Shown here piece by piece: positions 1-10,367 of a stretch of DNA of 64,000 bases. Each line of letters begins with the position of its first letter. Positions within the stretch are counted from its first letter, which is position 1. This stretch comes from Cladosporium sp. IMV 00045 (Eukaryota; Ascomycota; Dothideomycetes; Cladosporiales; Cladosporiaceae): positions 38,353-102,352 of the forward strand of contig MSJI02000695.1 of the NCBI GenBank assembly GCA_001931905.2. The letters run 5' to 3'. The position numbers were made by a program, and so were the translations under genes. The notes under the pieces are model-generated. The model had not been told where the DNA came from. It saw only the letters and a program-made list of their open reading frames with translations, and did no database searches.

Positions 1-1326
1 TTGCACACGCTGTGTCCAGGGCTGCGGCGGTGAGGTCCGGGCTTCGAGGATGGGACCGTACTTCAGGTGCTTCAATCCCTTTGAAAGGTGGCGGCCTAGC
101 TCAACCGCCGACACTTCATCAACAATCTCAGTGACTTTGTTTCTTTGCCTCGTCACAGAATCGTCCCAGTCTCTGATTTGCTGCCTGAGGGCTTCTTGTT
201 CAGACTTCCACTGTTCTGACACGTCCGTCGGATCGAAGGAATGGCTCCTCGTCTTGCCCATGGCAGCACGAACATCACCTGCGGTCAGTTCGTCAAGCTC
301 GGCTTGTTGTTGTGCTGGTTCTGAGGCCTCCTGGGCTGCTGTTTTTTGAGATTTGAACTTGGGTTCGATGACTGGCTTCACCTCACCCTTGAATGGCATC
401 ACCGGGATTTCAACGTTGTCAGATTTGTCAGAGACTGGCTCTTCCTTGCGACTAGCTTCGTCGTTGATTGGGTCCTGAGTAACCCGATTCGGTGGGCCCT
501 TCTGCTGATGTGTGAGAATCTTGGCCTCATGACCCTCGACAGGAACCATACGCCCTGACACAGGGTCGTATTCGAAGTTCTTGATACCCGACTTCTTGTC
601 CTTGTCCGTCTTGGGATCCAAAGAAGTGGACGATGCGTCAGCGTGCGACTGCGGCTGCTTGCTCGCATCGTCATCACGTTCGTGCTTCATGAACTTCCTG
701 GCCTCGTCATGTTGTTGCTGGAGTTGAGCGATTCTCCTCTCGAAGGCTCGATGAATCCCACTGGGCTTGTCAGTTTGCGTAGTGCTGGGCTTTTCAGAGC
801 CTTCTCCCGACAGCTTCCGGGCCAAACGAGCCCAGAATGATTCAAATCGTTTGCCGAACACCGCTTCGTAAGGATCGGATTCGATGCGGTTTCTCATTGC
901 CTCCATTTGCTTTTCCCAGACCTTCTCACGATCATTGAGTCCGAAAGGGTCGCAGTGCTCATCATCTTTGTCTTGAAAGTCCTCTTCTTTGAGGAACTTG
1001 CCAGGCCATCGTGACCTGCCATTGCCTCCCCAATGGCTGGCCCATCGCTGCTGTTGCAGGGAGAGGATTGGCTTGATGTCAGGGTTCCACTCAAACTGCT
1101 GTCGACGGCGGATGGTCTTGAGCAGCTTTGCTTTGGCTTTGCGGTTGTGGTGGCGAACGAGGCGGGAATTCAGCGGATCGAGGTGAGAGTCATACGAGGC
1201 GAGGAGGGAGGCGCGAGAGCCGAAGATTGTACGGGTTTGAGAACGTGCGATTGCAGGAGTGGAGAGTACGACAGGAGTGGAGAGGGAGCGAGGCCTGATG
1301 GTGGCCCGGGTAGATGGGTGGAGCAT
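1..1326 (-). CDS. Uncharacterised, probably mitochondrial protein (3' part cut by window edge)
   Basis: One open frame of 442 codons runs from an ATG at 1326 to the left edge without a stop, so the C-terminus lies outside the window. The first ~45 residues are rich in Arg, Ser and Thr with no acidic residue until about position 46, and include RTIFGSRASLL, which looks like a mitochondrial targeting presequence. The rest is hydrophilic and charged, with Lys/Glu/Gln-rich stretches (e.g. ERRIAQLQQQHDEARK) that could form coiled coil. No transmembrane segment or catalytic motif is visible. I do not recognise the family; it resembles the fungus-restricted mitochondrial proteins usually labelled hypothetical. 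It is transcribed divergently from the AN1 zinc-finger gene, about 740 bp away. Codon use is GC3-rich like the other genes, so the frame is very probably real. Confidence 0.75.
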   Translation of the reverse strand, partial: MLHPSTRATIRPRSLSTPVVLSTPAIARSQTRTIFGSRASLLASYDSHLDPLNSRLVRHHNRKAKAKLLKTIRRRQQFEWNPDIKPILSLQQQRWASHWGGNGRSRWPGKFLKEEDFQDKDDEHCDPFGLNDREKVWEKQMEAMRNRIESDPYEAVFGKRFESFWARLARKLSGEGSEKPSTTQTDKPSGIHRAFERRIAQLQQQHDEARKFMKHERDDDASKQPQSHADASSTSLDPKTDKDKKSGIKNFEYDPVSGRMVPVEGHEAKILTHQQKGPPNRVTQDPINDEASRKEEPVSDKSDNVEIPVMPFKGEVKPVIEPKFKSQKTAAQEASEPAQQQAELDELTAGDVRAAMGKTRSHSFDPTDVSEQWKSEQEALRQQIRDWDDSVTRQRNKVTEIVDEVSAVELGRHLSKGLKHLKYGPILEARTSPPQPWTQRVQ

Positions 1327-2068
1327 GGTTGGAGAGGTGGTGTTGGAGATGGAGCAACTTCTGGGGAGAAGAGGCTCAAAGGTACGTGTGGCGTAGCGAT
1401 ACGACCACTAGGAGTCAGTGATAGACATGTAATGGGGTGTGTGATGCTGAGGATAGCATGCAAGTGTATGTAGCAGAGTGTCTGTCCTATGCCAACGGGG
1501 CGTGAACGATGAGTTGGGGAGGAGGAAAAGGACGAGCGGAGGGAGCTACAGGTACTGCTGGCTTGCCTTATGTAGTACCGGCAACACTTGAGAGCTATCA
1601 GAAGCAGCAGCACGGCACAGAGGGAGCACAAGCAAACGAATCACATCACCACCTCTCACTTCGCTCACCTCACCACTGCAACTCTCACTTACCCCGCGCA
1701 TTCCACCACCAGCCGAGAGAGACACAGCGAGAGCGATAATAGAAGCGCCCACGTCTTATCTTAGCGCCTACCAGCCCATTCTCCCCCAGATCATCAGGCC
1801 TCACGTGCCCACCAGCAGTCTCCACAGCCGATCCACTCCTTCACATGCTCAGCTTCCCTTCCCTTCCCGCGCCTAGCCTACCCTTAAAGACGACTATGGC
1901 CTCATTCGTCAGCCTCCGTTGCCTTGCGAGCCTCGCTCTCTGTGAATAACGCCCCAGAACCTTCCAGCACTCACTTCGCTGGAAAGACGAGGCGACCAGT
2001 TGTGCCATCGTCTCATTAATCAGCACACCCGACGCAACATAAACATAACCCTCCAGTCCCTGCCCAAC
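1327..2068. promoter_or_regulatory. Divergent intergenic region
   Basis: Shared upstream region of the leftmost gene (minus) and the AN1 zinc-finger gene (plus). It has pyrimidine-rich tracts and short open frames with no conserved content. I see no individual site I would defend. Confidence 0.4.
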
Positions 2069-3079
2069 ATGGCCTCGCAAAACGGCAACACCGCCTCCAA
2101 CGGCCAAAGCGAATCATTCAGCAAGATGTCCACCGGAGACGTAGAAGCGATCGGCGCGCACTGCCAAATGCCCTATTGTCGCCAACTAGACCTCCTCCCC
2201 TTCCGATGCGAAAGCTGCAAAGGGTAGGCACGTCTCCCCTCATAAATAAGACCCAAGCACAACCCAACTAACAAACCCTCCTCCAACAGCAAGTTCTGCC
2301 TCGACCACCGCACCGAAACCGCCCACGAATGCCCCAAGGCCGGCGAATGGGCGCGCAACCGCGCCTCCGCCAACAACCAAGGAAGCACCGTTCCCCTCTC
2401 CTCCAAACCCAACATCCTCACCCACGAACAACAATGCGCCGACCCCGCCTGCAAAACCCTCATCAACACCCCCCTCGTCACCGGCGTGCACTGCGACAAA
2501 TGCAACCGCTCCTACTGCCTGAAACACCGCTTCACCTACGAGCACAACTGCGAAAACCTGACCCCCATCGGCGCCCGGCCCAAGCAAGAAACGCAGAAAG
2601 ACAAAGGCCGCGCCGCCCTCGACAAGCTGCGCGCCTGGGGCGCCGCGAAGAAAGCCAGCATGCCCAAAGCGCCTGTGTCCAAATCCAAGCAAGCGGCAGC
2701 GGCGTCGGCGCAGGACCTCGCGACGCTGAAGCGCACGGCGAAAGGGGAGGGGAAAATCCCGGTGGAGAAGAGGGTTTATTTGCACGTCGAGGCGAGCGCG
2801 GAGACGATTACCGCCAAACTGCCCAAGGGGAATTTCTTCTACTCGGCCGAGTATAGTGTGGGCAGGGTGCTGGATTTGGCGGCGAAGAGTCTGCAGGTTA
2901 GTAATGTCAACAATCAGGTGGAGGGCGAGGAGGGAAAGTTGAGGGTTTTTCATGTGGAGGGCGGGAGGTTGTTGGAGTATGGTGAGAAATTGGGCGAGGG
3001 GGTGAGGACGGGGAATACGATCGTGCTGTTGAGGGGGGTGGGAGCGGGGATGGCGCAGACGCCGGATAAGATGGGTTGA
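2069..3079 (+). CDS. cuz1: AN1-type zinc-finger protein, Cuz1/ZFAND1-like
   Basis: Two exons, 2069-2223 and 2290-3079, give 314 residues. The intron starts GTAGGC and ends AACAG, and splicing restores a Cys-rich frame that otherwise hits TAG at 2225. Two tandem AN1 zinc fingers occupy the N-terminal third: the first runs from HCQMPYC through CESCKGKFCLDH to HEC and is split by the intron; the second runs from QCADPAC through HCDKCNRSYCLKH to HNC. An Ala/Lys-rich linker follows, then a C-terminal domain (KRVYLHVEASAETITAKLPK...) matching the divergent ubiquitin-like domain of yeast Cuz1 and human ZFAND1. In those proteins the UBL contacts Cdc48/p97 and the fingers contact the proteasome during arsenite stress; that role is inferred from family. 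The ATG at 2000 is in frame, but 2069 gives the usual short N-terminus. Confidence 0.88.
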
Positions 3080-4126
3080 TTGTTTGTGGAGGGAGGGTGG
3101 TGGTGGTTTTTTCGATGCTGCTGGTTGGCGAGATACCCAAGATTGATTGATGTTCTACGCACAGCATAGCTGAGCGAAGGGGATGTTTTTGTTGCTATGA
3201 TGAGATGACGCGATGCATGCATGGAGGGGATGTTGATTCACAGAATAATGACATACGATTTGACGTTCTGCATCACAAAGATATGAGAAACATCCCATTC
3301 ACAGTTTCACTGACTTCCAAACGGTATATCTCGGAGTAACAATGAGAGGTATCACTGTGTTTCTGGAGTATTCATCCCTCTAACGCGCAATATGGATTTT
3401 CGGGCTTTTCGTTCATCCTTCGCAGGGAGGTCTACGAATATCTATCCGCCTGTGGGACTGAACGCAGATTGGAAATCGGCTGCCTTTTCGGAACCAGCAT
3501 TGATGGAATCGGAAAGACATAGGAGGGTAGGAGGTAGGAGGAGAAAAAGTTGATTGGTAATCCATGTGGCGTGCTCGTGCGCATTCCGCAAATGCGTGGG
3601 CCTGGATTGATAGATTGATGAATGGCCCTGTCGAGAGAGCTTTGAGTTCATGATTTGTGGTGATCTGTGGCCAGAAGATCCGTTGCGACAGTGTTGATAG
3701 ACATGTACATGTACTATGTATACAATGCATGGACATCTTGACCGCATACAGTATTTGTATGTAGGGTTTATCCACAATAATAGATGGAAGTCCGAGATAA
3801 GATCGAAGCCAGCTCATCTCATCATCATTGCCGCGGCGTTTGCGGGCTTTCATGACGAAACGGAAGGGCAAGCGCGCAAGTCGCAGCGCAGCCTCCGGTG
3901 GCGGATCTGATCTAAACGACAAGCTCAGGTCAGGCCAGTAGTCTAAGCCGAGAGTCGCCATCGTTGACTCTACCATTCATCCCACTCCCTCATACACCCC
4001 TCGCATTACATTAATCGACCTTCCCTCTCCATCTCGGTTGGCGCATTTGCTTTAACGGGGTCTGCTCATTTCCATCTCTTCCCTGCCTTCTCCCCTTCAT
4101 CAAAACCCAGCAAGCAAAGCTTAGAA
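3080..4126. other. Intergenic region, no gene seen
   Basis: About 1 kb between the AN1 protein stop and the Lon start. The longest open frame (3413-3976, minus) has no recognisable domain and an unstructured composition. CT-rich tracts just before 4127 fit the Lon promoter or leader. Confidence 0.5.
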
Positions 4127-7100
4127 ATGGGAATCGGCCAGAACCTACCGTGGAGGAACGCGCTGCAGCAAACGTCGCGCAGATACTACAGCTCGAGCAG
4201 AGGCGTGTGCGCCGCGGCGTCCAGAGCGCCTTCATGGACGCCTAATTTGGCCCTGCCGCCATCGCGCCTGGCGTCTGGTAGGGCGGTGCAGTTGTCGAGA
4301 AGCGGGATTAGCATCTTTGGGTCACGCGACTTTTCGTCGTCGGTGGAGAGGCGGAAGGAAAAGCCGACTGGGTCGAATCCTGAGGATGATGTGAAAGAGG
4401 AGGCGAAGAAGGAGGTGCAGGAGAAGCAGCAGCGCAAAGAGGAGGATGTGGCAGAGGCAAAGAGCAAGACACCCAATCCAGAGCCCATACCCGCCGCTTC
4501 TTCTGACAAGAAAGCGGCGAGCGCTGGCGGTGGGAGCGGTGGCGAGTCGGGATCTGGATCTGGTGGCGGTGATGGCGGTAACAAGAAGCGAAAGGGCCAA
4601 GAGAAAGGCTTGATCACAGCATCTGCTCCGGACGTCTACCCGCAAGTGATGGCAATCCCCATCGCGCAGCGTCCTCTGTTCCCGGGCTTCTACAAGGCTA
4701 TTACGATCAGGGATCCTGTGGTCATTGCCGCGTGCCAGGAACTTCTCAAGCAGGGTCAGAGCTACGTCGGTGCTTTCTTGCTCAAGGACCCCAACAGCAG
4801 CCAGGACGTCATCAACGATCCCAGCGAGGTCTACGATGTCGGTTCGTTCTGCCAAATCACTGGTGCTTTCCCCGCGGGCTCGGGCGACGAGAAGTCGATG
4901 CAGGCTGTGCTCTACCCTCACCGTAGGATCAAGCTCAGCGAGCTTCTGCCTCCCAGCAGACCAGGCGTGAACCACGCCAAGGGCTCTGCGGCTGCCAAAG
5001 CTACTATTGAGAATGCGCCGAAAGACAAGGAAGACAAGCAGAAGGAGTCGGAAGAGAACAAGGGCGATGTCGTGGCGAGTTTCGAAGAGCAGAGCGTCAC
5101 CAAGGAAACCCCGCCACCTGCTGCTAAACCAGTCGCCGCCTATGGCCCGACTGCGTTCCTGCACGACTGGCCGGTCAGTCTGGTCAATGTCGACAACCTC
5201 GCCAATGAGCCCTATGACAAGCGCTCACCCACCGTTCGCGCGCTCTGCTCTGAGATTGTAAACACCTGCAAGGACATCGGCAACATCAATCACCTTTTCC
5301 GCGACCACATCTCCGCGTTCGCCATGTCGCAATCCGCATCCAACATTGCAGACGAACCACCCAAGCTCGCCGACTTCGCAGCGGCAGTTTCTGGCGGCGA
5401 GATGGAAGAGGCGTACGCCGTGCTCGCCGAGCTGAACATCGAGCAGCGACTCAGCAAAGCGCTGGAAGTCATCAAGAAGGAGTACATGAACGCCCAGCTG
5501 AGCAGCAAGATCTCCAAGGACGTCGAGAGCAAGATCCAGAAGCGCCAGCGCGAGTACTGGCTCATGGAGCAGATGAAGGGCATCCGCCGCGAGCTTGGGC
5601 TGGAGAGCGACGGCAAGGACAAGTTGGTTGAGAAGTTCAAGGAGAAGGCGGCCAAGCTCTCCATGCCTGAGCCCGTGAAGAAGGTCTTCGACGAGGAGCT
5701 CAGCAAGTTGGCACACTTGGAACCTGCGGCGAGCGAGTTCAACGTCACGAGGAACTACCTCGACTGGCTGACGCAGATCCCATGGGGCAGGCGCAGCGCC
5801 GAGAACTTTGGCATTAAGCACGCGCGTGATGTTCTGGATGAGGATCACCACGGTTTGAAGGACGTCAAGGACCGCATTCTGGAGTTCATCGCTGTTGGCA
5901 AGCTTCGTGGCACCGTGGAGGGCAAAATCCTCTGTATGGTGGGCCCTCCTGGTGTTGGCAAGACTTCGATCGGCAAGTCTATCGCGCGTGCTTTGGGTCG
6001 TCAATACTACCGATTCAGCGTTGGTGGTCTGACGGATGTTGCGGAGATCAAGGGCCACAGAAGGACATACGTTGGTGCTCTTCCTGGCCGCATCATCCAA
6101 GCTCTGAAGAAGTGTCAAACCGAGAACCCGCTTATCTTGATTGACGAAATCGACAAGATTGGACGTGGTCACCAGGGAGATCCTTCAAGTGCGCTGCTTG
6201 AGCTTCTTGATCCTGAGCAGAACAGCTCGTTCTTGGATCACTACATGGACGTCCCTGTCGATCTCTCGAAGGTTCTGTTCGTCTGCACAGCTAACATGAC
6301 CGACACTATTCCTCGACCCCTCCTCGATCGTATGGAGATGATTGAGCTGTCTGGCTACGTTTCAGACGAGAAGATGGCAATCGCCGAACGCTACCTCTCA
6401 CCTCAAGCCAAGGAGCTCAGCGGTCTTAAGGACGTCGCTGTGCAACTCGACAAAGAAGCTATCAACGAGCTCATCAACAAATACTGCCGCGAATCAGGCG
6501 TACGAAACCTCAAGAAGCAGATTGAGAAGGTCTACCGCAAGTCCGCCCTCAAGATCATCCAGGAGCTCGGCGAGGACGTCCTCAGCGAAGAAAAGGCCAT
6601 GACAGAAGAAGGCAAGAAGGTCGCCGAAGAAGCCGAAAAGGACCAGACCGACATCAAAGACACGCCCGAAGACGTCGAGAAAGAAACGACCTCCGAGCCC
6701 ACCCGCGTCGCCCTCCAAGTCCCCGAAGGCGTGCGCGTCGACGTCGGCAAGGACAACCTGCAAGACTTCGTCGGCCCGCCCATCTTCACCGCCGACCGGC
6801 TGTACGACATCACGCCCCCCGGCGTCGCCATGGGCCTGGCCTGGACGTCCATGGGCGGCGCAGCCCTCTACGTCGAATCGATCCTCGAAAACGCCCTCTC
6901 CTACTCCTCCCGCCCGGGCCTCGAGCGCACCGGCAACCTCAAAGCCGTGATGAAAGAGAGCACTAGCATCGCCTACTCTTTCTCCAAGGGCTTCATGGCC
7001 AAGCGCTTCCCGGAGAACAAGTTCTTCGAAAAAGCGCGCATCCACCTGCACTGCCCTGAGGGCGCCGTGCAGAAGGACGGCCCCAGCGCTGGCATCACCA

Positions 7101-7528
7101 TGGCTTCTTCTTTGCTTTCTCTTGCCCTTGATAGGCCCTTGGATCCCACAATCGCCATGACCGGCGAACTCACCGTCACCGGCAAAGTCCTGCGCATCGG
7201 CGGCTTGAGGGAGAAAACCGTCGCGGCGCGTCGCGCGGGCGCTAAGATGATTATTTTCCCGAGGGATTGTATGAGCGATTGGCTTGAACTTCCTGAGGTA
7301 CGTAACCCCCCAACATCTCCAATCACAGAATGAGAGTTTTTACTGACGTCTTTTGCACAACAGAACATCAAACAAGGCATCCAAGGCAAGCCCGTCGACT
7401 GGTACTCGGACGTGTACGACCTCGTCTTCCCGGACGTCGACGCCGCGCTGGCGAATTCGCGCTGGAAGAAGGAGTTGGCCAAGCCGCCTAAGGAGGAGAG
7501 GGAGGATGAGGAGGAGGAGCGGGATTGA
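4127..7528 (+). CDS. pim1: Mitochondrial Lon protease (Pim1)
   Basis: Two exons, 4127-7297 and 7364-7528 (intron GTACGT...CACAACAG, phase 0), encode 1,111 residues. The order is an Arg/Ser-rich mitochondrial presequence (~1-70), an acidic then Gly/Ser-rich linker, the LON substrate-binding domain (from ~170), the AAA+ module and the C-terminal protease. Walker A GPPGVGKT is at 606-613 and Walker B LILIDEIDK at 669-677. The catalytic dyad is Ser987 in KDGPSAG and Lys1030 in GGLREKTVAA, both intact. The family is the ATP-dependent matrix protease that degrades oxidised and unassembled proteins and maintains mtDNA. The intron lies 3' of the catalytic Lys; without splicing the protein would lose the end of the protease domain. 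The C-terminal tail is acidic. An insert rich in Lys/Glu separates the AAA+ and protease parts, as in other fungal Lon proteins. Confidence 0.97.
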
Positions 7529-8072
7529 TTGAGCGTGGATTGAGAGTGCAGGGGGGTGAAGTGATGATATGCATATATTTTTTCTTGTACAGTAATTTAC
7601 TTTGAACAAAGTAAAGGAACAAACATAGATGGCGGCGAACGTCGACCTACCTGGCTTTGTCAGATGGGAGGGGGGGGGGGGGGGGGGTTTTGTCTTCTCA
7701 TATTTTGACGTGTACATTCACTACCTACGCTGTTTCAATTTGCCATCGCGCCGCAAGAGGGGTTGACTGGTGGTGTAAGCGGGTGTATGAGTGATCACTT
7801 GCATGCGACATTTGTTTGTTTTTTGCTGGTGGGACCCGGGTGTAGCTGATGGGGATAGCATCATTTTGGTCCTGACTCCACCTTGATCCCAGCTGATGGC
7901 TAGATAGTCATTTCTTGCCTGTGCGTAGAGATCTTCTGTATCGGAAAAGTGAATTCCGGTGATTTGTTCGTTTCTAAAGCATCTTCCCTCGCGTGCGATG
8001 GCTGGCTACGTGTTGTCTCGCTACTTCACGCACTCGCCAACCAAAACTCATCCCGCATCCTCGTCGTCTTCG
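7529..8072. other. Convergent 3' intergenic region with an 18-nt G run
   Basis: This lies between the 3' ends of Lon (plus) and the zinc-cluster regulator (minus). It contains an uninterrupted run of 18 G at 7670-7687 and otherwise UTR-like sequence. No gene seen. Confidence 0.6.
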
Positions 8073-10367
8073 TCAAAACATCCCCACCTCCCCACCAAAC
8101 CCACCAGCAGCAGCATGCCCATCGAAAAGATTCCCCTCCGCCGCTCCTCCCAAGTACCCCAACCAGTCTTGCGAGAGGTGCATTACCGGATCTTCCACTT
8201 GGTGCTCGTACATGCTCTGCAGGTTGTCGTAGCAGTGTAGGAATTCGTTGTCGACTGCAAGGGGAAGGTGGGGAGTTGGGGGTGCTGTGTTTTGACGGGG
8301 TGGTTGTTGTTCTTGTTGTTGGTGGCTGGGCCAGGGTGGAGTGGTGGTCGTGCTGGTGTTGGGGGCTGCTGAGGGGGGGATGCTGGGTTGGTGGACTCTA
8401 TCGTCGGGCGTCTGCATCAGGTGTGATACTGATGAGACAGAAGTGCTCGCCTCTACGTCCGACTGTTCTTTCGGAAGAGGTGAATGCACCACAGCCGCCG
8501 AATGCGTCTGCATTTCCAACGCATCAGCCAACACGGCATCGCTGAGCCGATCGAACACCTCATGGCAATGCCGCAGGGCATTCCATCGCTCAGCGACAGC
8601 GACCATGACGTTCGAGCACGCCCTGGAGATATGCGAAATATCAATGGCCTGCGGGTTCTGTTCCAATAGACAGCCCTCGACGCTCGTCGAGGCGTGGCAG
8701 CGCTGCTCGCGGAAATGCCTACTGACACTGTAGAGAAACGACAATCCCGCCATGAAAATGGACTGCAGCGTGATCCAGCTGTAGTTGATTTTGCGCGACT
8801 TGTGCAGCGCCGAGTAGGCTGTGATGGCTTGGATGGAGGAGGTGTAGATGTTTTGCAGCGAGTGCTGTTGGTCGTAGCTCACGTCGGCTAGGAGGGGGCA
8901 GGGTCGCCAGATGCTCAGTCTTGCGTTGGCGTGCAGGACGCTGAACCAGGTTGGTGAGAGGAAGCAGGATTTTTCGGAGGGGTCGGAGGGGGTTGTGTCG
9001 TCTGTTAGGTTGAGGTGGTGGACTTGTGTTTGCCAGTCTTCGAGGTTTTGGGCGAGGTCGTCGCGCAGTTTTAGGGCGTCTGTGGTGGTCATTGAGGGGG
9101 ATCGACGGCGGTGGAGCGTTGTGAGGACTTTACCGCATAGTAAGCGATAGTTGATGATGGCTCTGAAGATTGCGATTCTCGAGACGCCTGAGATACTCGA
9201 AGGTGATGGGTGAAATTCCCCGGCGTCGGACTTGTCTGATGGTAGCATGGCATCGATATCCTCGTCACGAATTGCAAGAGGCCGGCCGAGTATGTTGCTG
9301 GTCACTCTGTCCATTGCAATCAGGCACCAAAAGCATTTCCTCGAAATCTCTTGTTTCTGATAGCGTACGAGATCTGGTAGACCGAGCTCTGGAGTACACT
9401 TAAGTGGATATGCTGATTCCCTGTGAAGGCCGAGCTCCAGGCATATGCGAGCTGCAATGCCAACCAGATGCCACATGGAGGCAGAATTGTCTTTGATAGA
9501 GCTGCCTTGTCGGTATTGGCATAGCAGCAAAATAGCTTGTAGACTTTCGAGCCCACCGACCGCCAGGACGTGGTCAAGCTCCTGCATTGCCCTTGCATGG
9601 TGAGATTCGGCGCTGGGTAGCATTTGCCAATCGTACTTGTACACGCTTGCGGTTGCTATTGCGAGGGTCATGTTGAAGACGAAGGCTTCGTAGGGAGTCG
9701 CATGCGATGAGTAGTATGATTCGTCGCGATAGAACCTCTCCAGTATCTCGGCCAAGTGTGTGGGAGAGAGGAATGGGAAGGCTATAGCATCGTGCTCGAA
9801 GTAGGATCTAACGAGCTGCGACGCGAGATTTTCGGGTGGAAGCTCTTGTCTCCTTTTGGTGGAGCTTGATATTGATGGTGAAAGCACATTCTCGCTTTGT
9901 GCTACAGATGAGGATGCTGGCGGCGTTCCGTTCCTTGATACAGATGCGTCGACACTTGATCGTACTAGATCCGCGAACAAGACTCCACTCGTTGAGCCCA
10001 AATAGGGCTGTCGTTCCCCTGCAGCATTGATCGATAGGTAAGATACTTCACTAACGGCATCCGCTCTCTTCGTCGCATCTGTCGGATGTGATCTCTTTGT
10101 TTCCGCGGGTGAAGTACCTAGGTGCTCAGAACCAGCTTGGAGTCTTTTGATGTCATCCAGTAGACTTTTGTTGCGAGCCTCAGACTGGCGCAACCTTTTC
10201 TCGACTCGCTCAATATCGTCCGAGGTATATCGCCTTTGCCTCAGCTTGTCCGTGTAAGTGCAAGTGACATTGGCTCGAGCGCAGGATCCACATGGCTGTT
10301 GTTTGTCGCATCTGCCCTTTCGTCTGTAGCATCGATCGCAGTTGGACGCTTGCATAGTGAGCAACAC
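8073..10367 (-). CDS. Zn2Cys6 fungal transcription factor
   Basis: A single uninterrupted frame of 764 residues. The N-terminus carries a complete binuclear zinc cluster: CDRCYRRKGRC, then CGSC and a last Cys in NVTC, spaced C-x2-C-x6-C-x5-C-x2-C-x6-C. A basic linker and a short coiled coil (DDIERVEKRLRQSEARNKSL) for dimerisation follow. The middle region matches the fungal-specific transcription factor domain (PF04082 type): FPFLSPTHLAEILERFY, SMWHLVGIAARICLELGLH and RKCFWCLIAMDRVTSNILGRP. The C-terminal ~130 residues are Gln/Pro/Thr-rich and end Gly-rich, as in activation regions. Nothing visible assigns a target pathway, and no biosynthetic cluster sits beside it. Met1 or Met5 could be the start; both keep the zinc cluster. 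Confidence 0.92.
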   Translation of the reverse strand: MLLTMQASNCDRCYRRKGRCDKQQPCGSCARANVTCTYTDKLRQRRYTSDDIERVEKRLRQSEARNKSLLDDIKRLQAGSEHLGTSPAETKRSHPTDATKRADAVSEVSYLSINAAGERQPYLGSTSGVLFADLVRSSVDASVSRNGTPPASSSVAQSENVLSPSISSSTKRRQELPPENLASQLVRSYFEHDAIAFPFLSPTHLAEILERFYRDESYYSSHATPYEAFVFNMTLAIATASVYKYDWQMLPSAESHHARAMQELDHVLAVGGLESLQAILLLCQYRQGSSIKDNSASMWHLVGIAARICLELGLHRESAYPLKCTPELGLPDLVRYQKQEISRKCFWCLIAMDRVTSNILGRPLAIRDEDIDAMLPSDKSDAGEFHPSPSSISGVSRIAIFRAIINYRLLCGKVLTTLHRRRSPSMTTTDALKLRDDLAQNLEDWQTQVHHLNLTDDTTPSDPSEKSCFLSPTWFSVLHANARLSIWRPCPLLADVSYDQQHSLQNIYTSSIQAITAYSALHKSRKINYSWITLQSIFMAGLSFLYSVSRHFREQRCHASTSVEGCLLEQNPQAIDISHISRACSNVMVAVAERWNALRHCHEVFDRLSDAVLADALEMQTHSAAVVHSPLPKEQSDVEASTSVSSVSHLMQTPDDRVHQPSIPPSAAPNTSTTTTPPWPSHQQQEQQPPRQNTAPPTPHLPLAVDNEFLHCYDNLQSMYEHQVEDPVMHLSQDWLGYLGGAAEGNLFDGHAAAGGFGGEVGMF

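Noticed and set aside
2240..2953. 237-codon minus-strand frame opposite the AN1 gene
   Set aside because: Shadow of the zinc-finger gene's second exon.
3413..3976. 187-codon minus-strand frame
   Set aside because: No domain, mixed composition, no splice partners; likely chance frame in intergenic DNA.
4322..5164. 280-codon minus-strand frame opposite Lon
   Set aside because: Mirror frame of a GC3-rich exon. The plus strand encodes an unmistakable Lon protease.
8073..10367. Secondary-metabolite cluster regulator
   Set aside because: No polyketide synthase, NRPS, terpene cyclase, P450 or transporter gene lies nearby.
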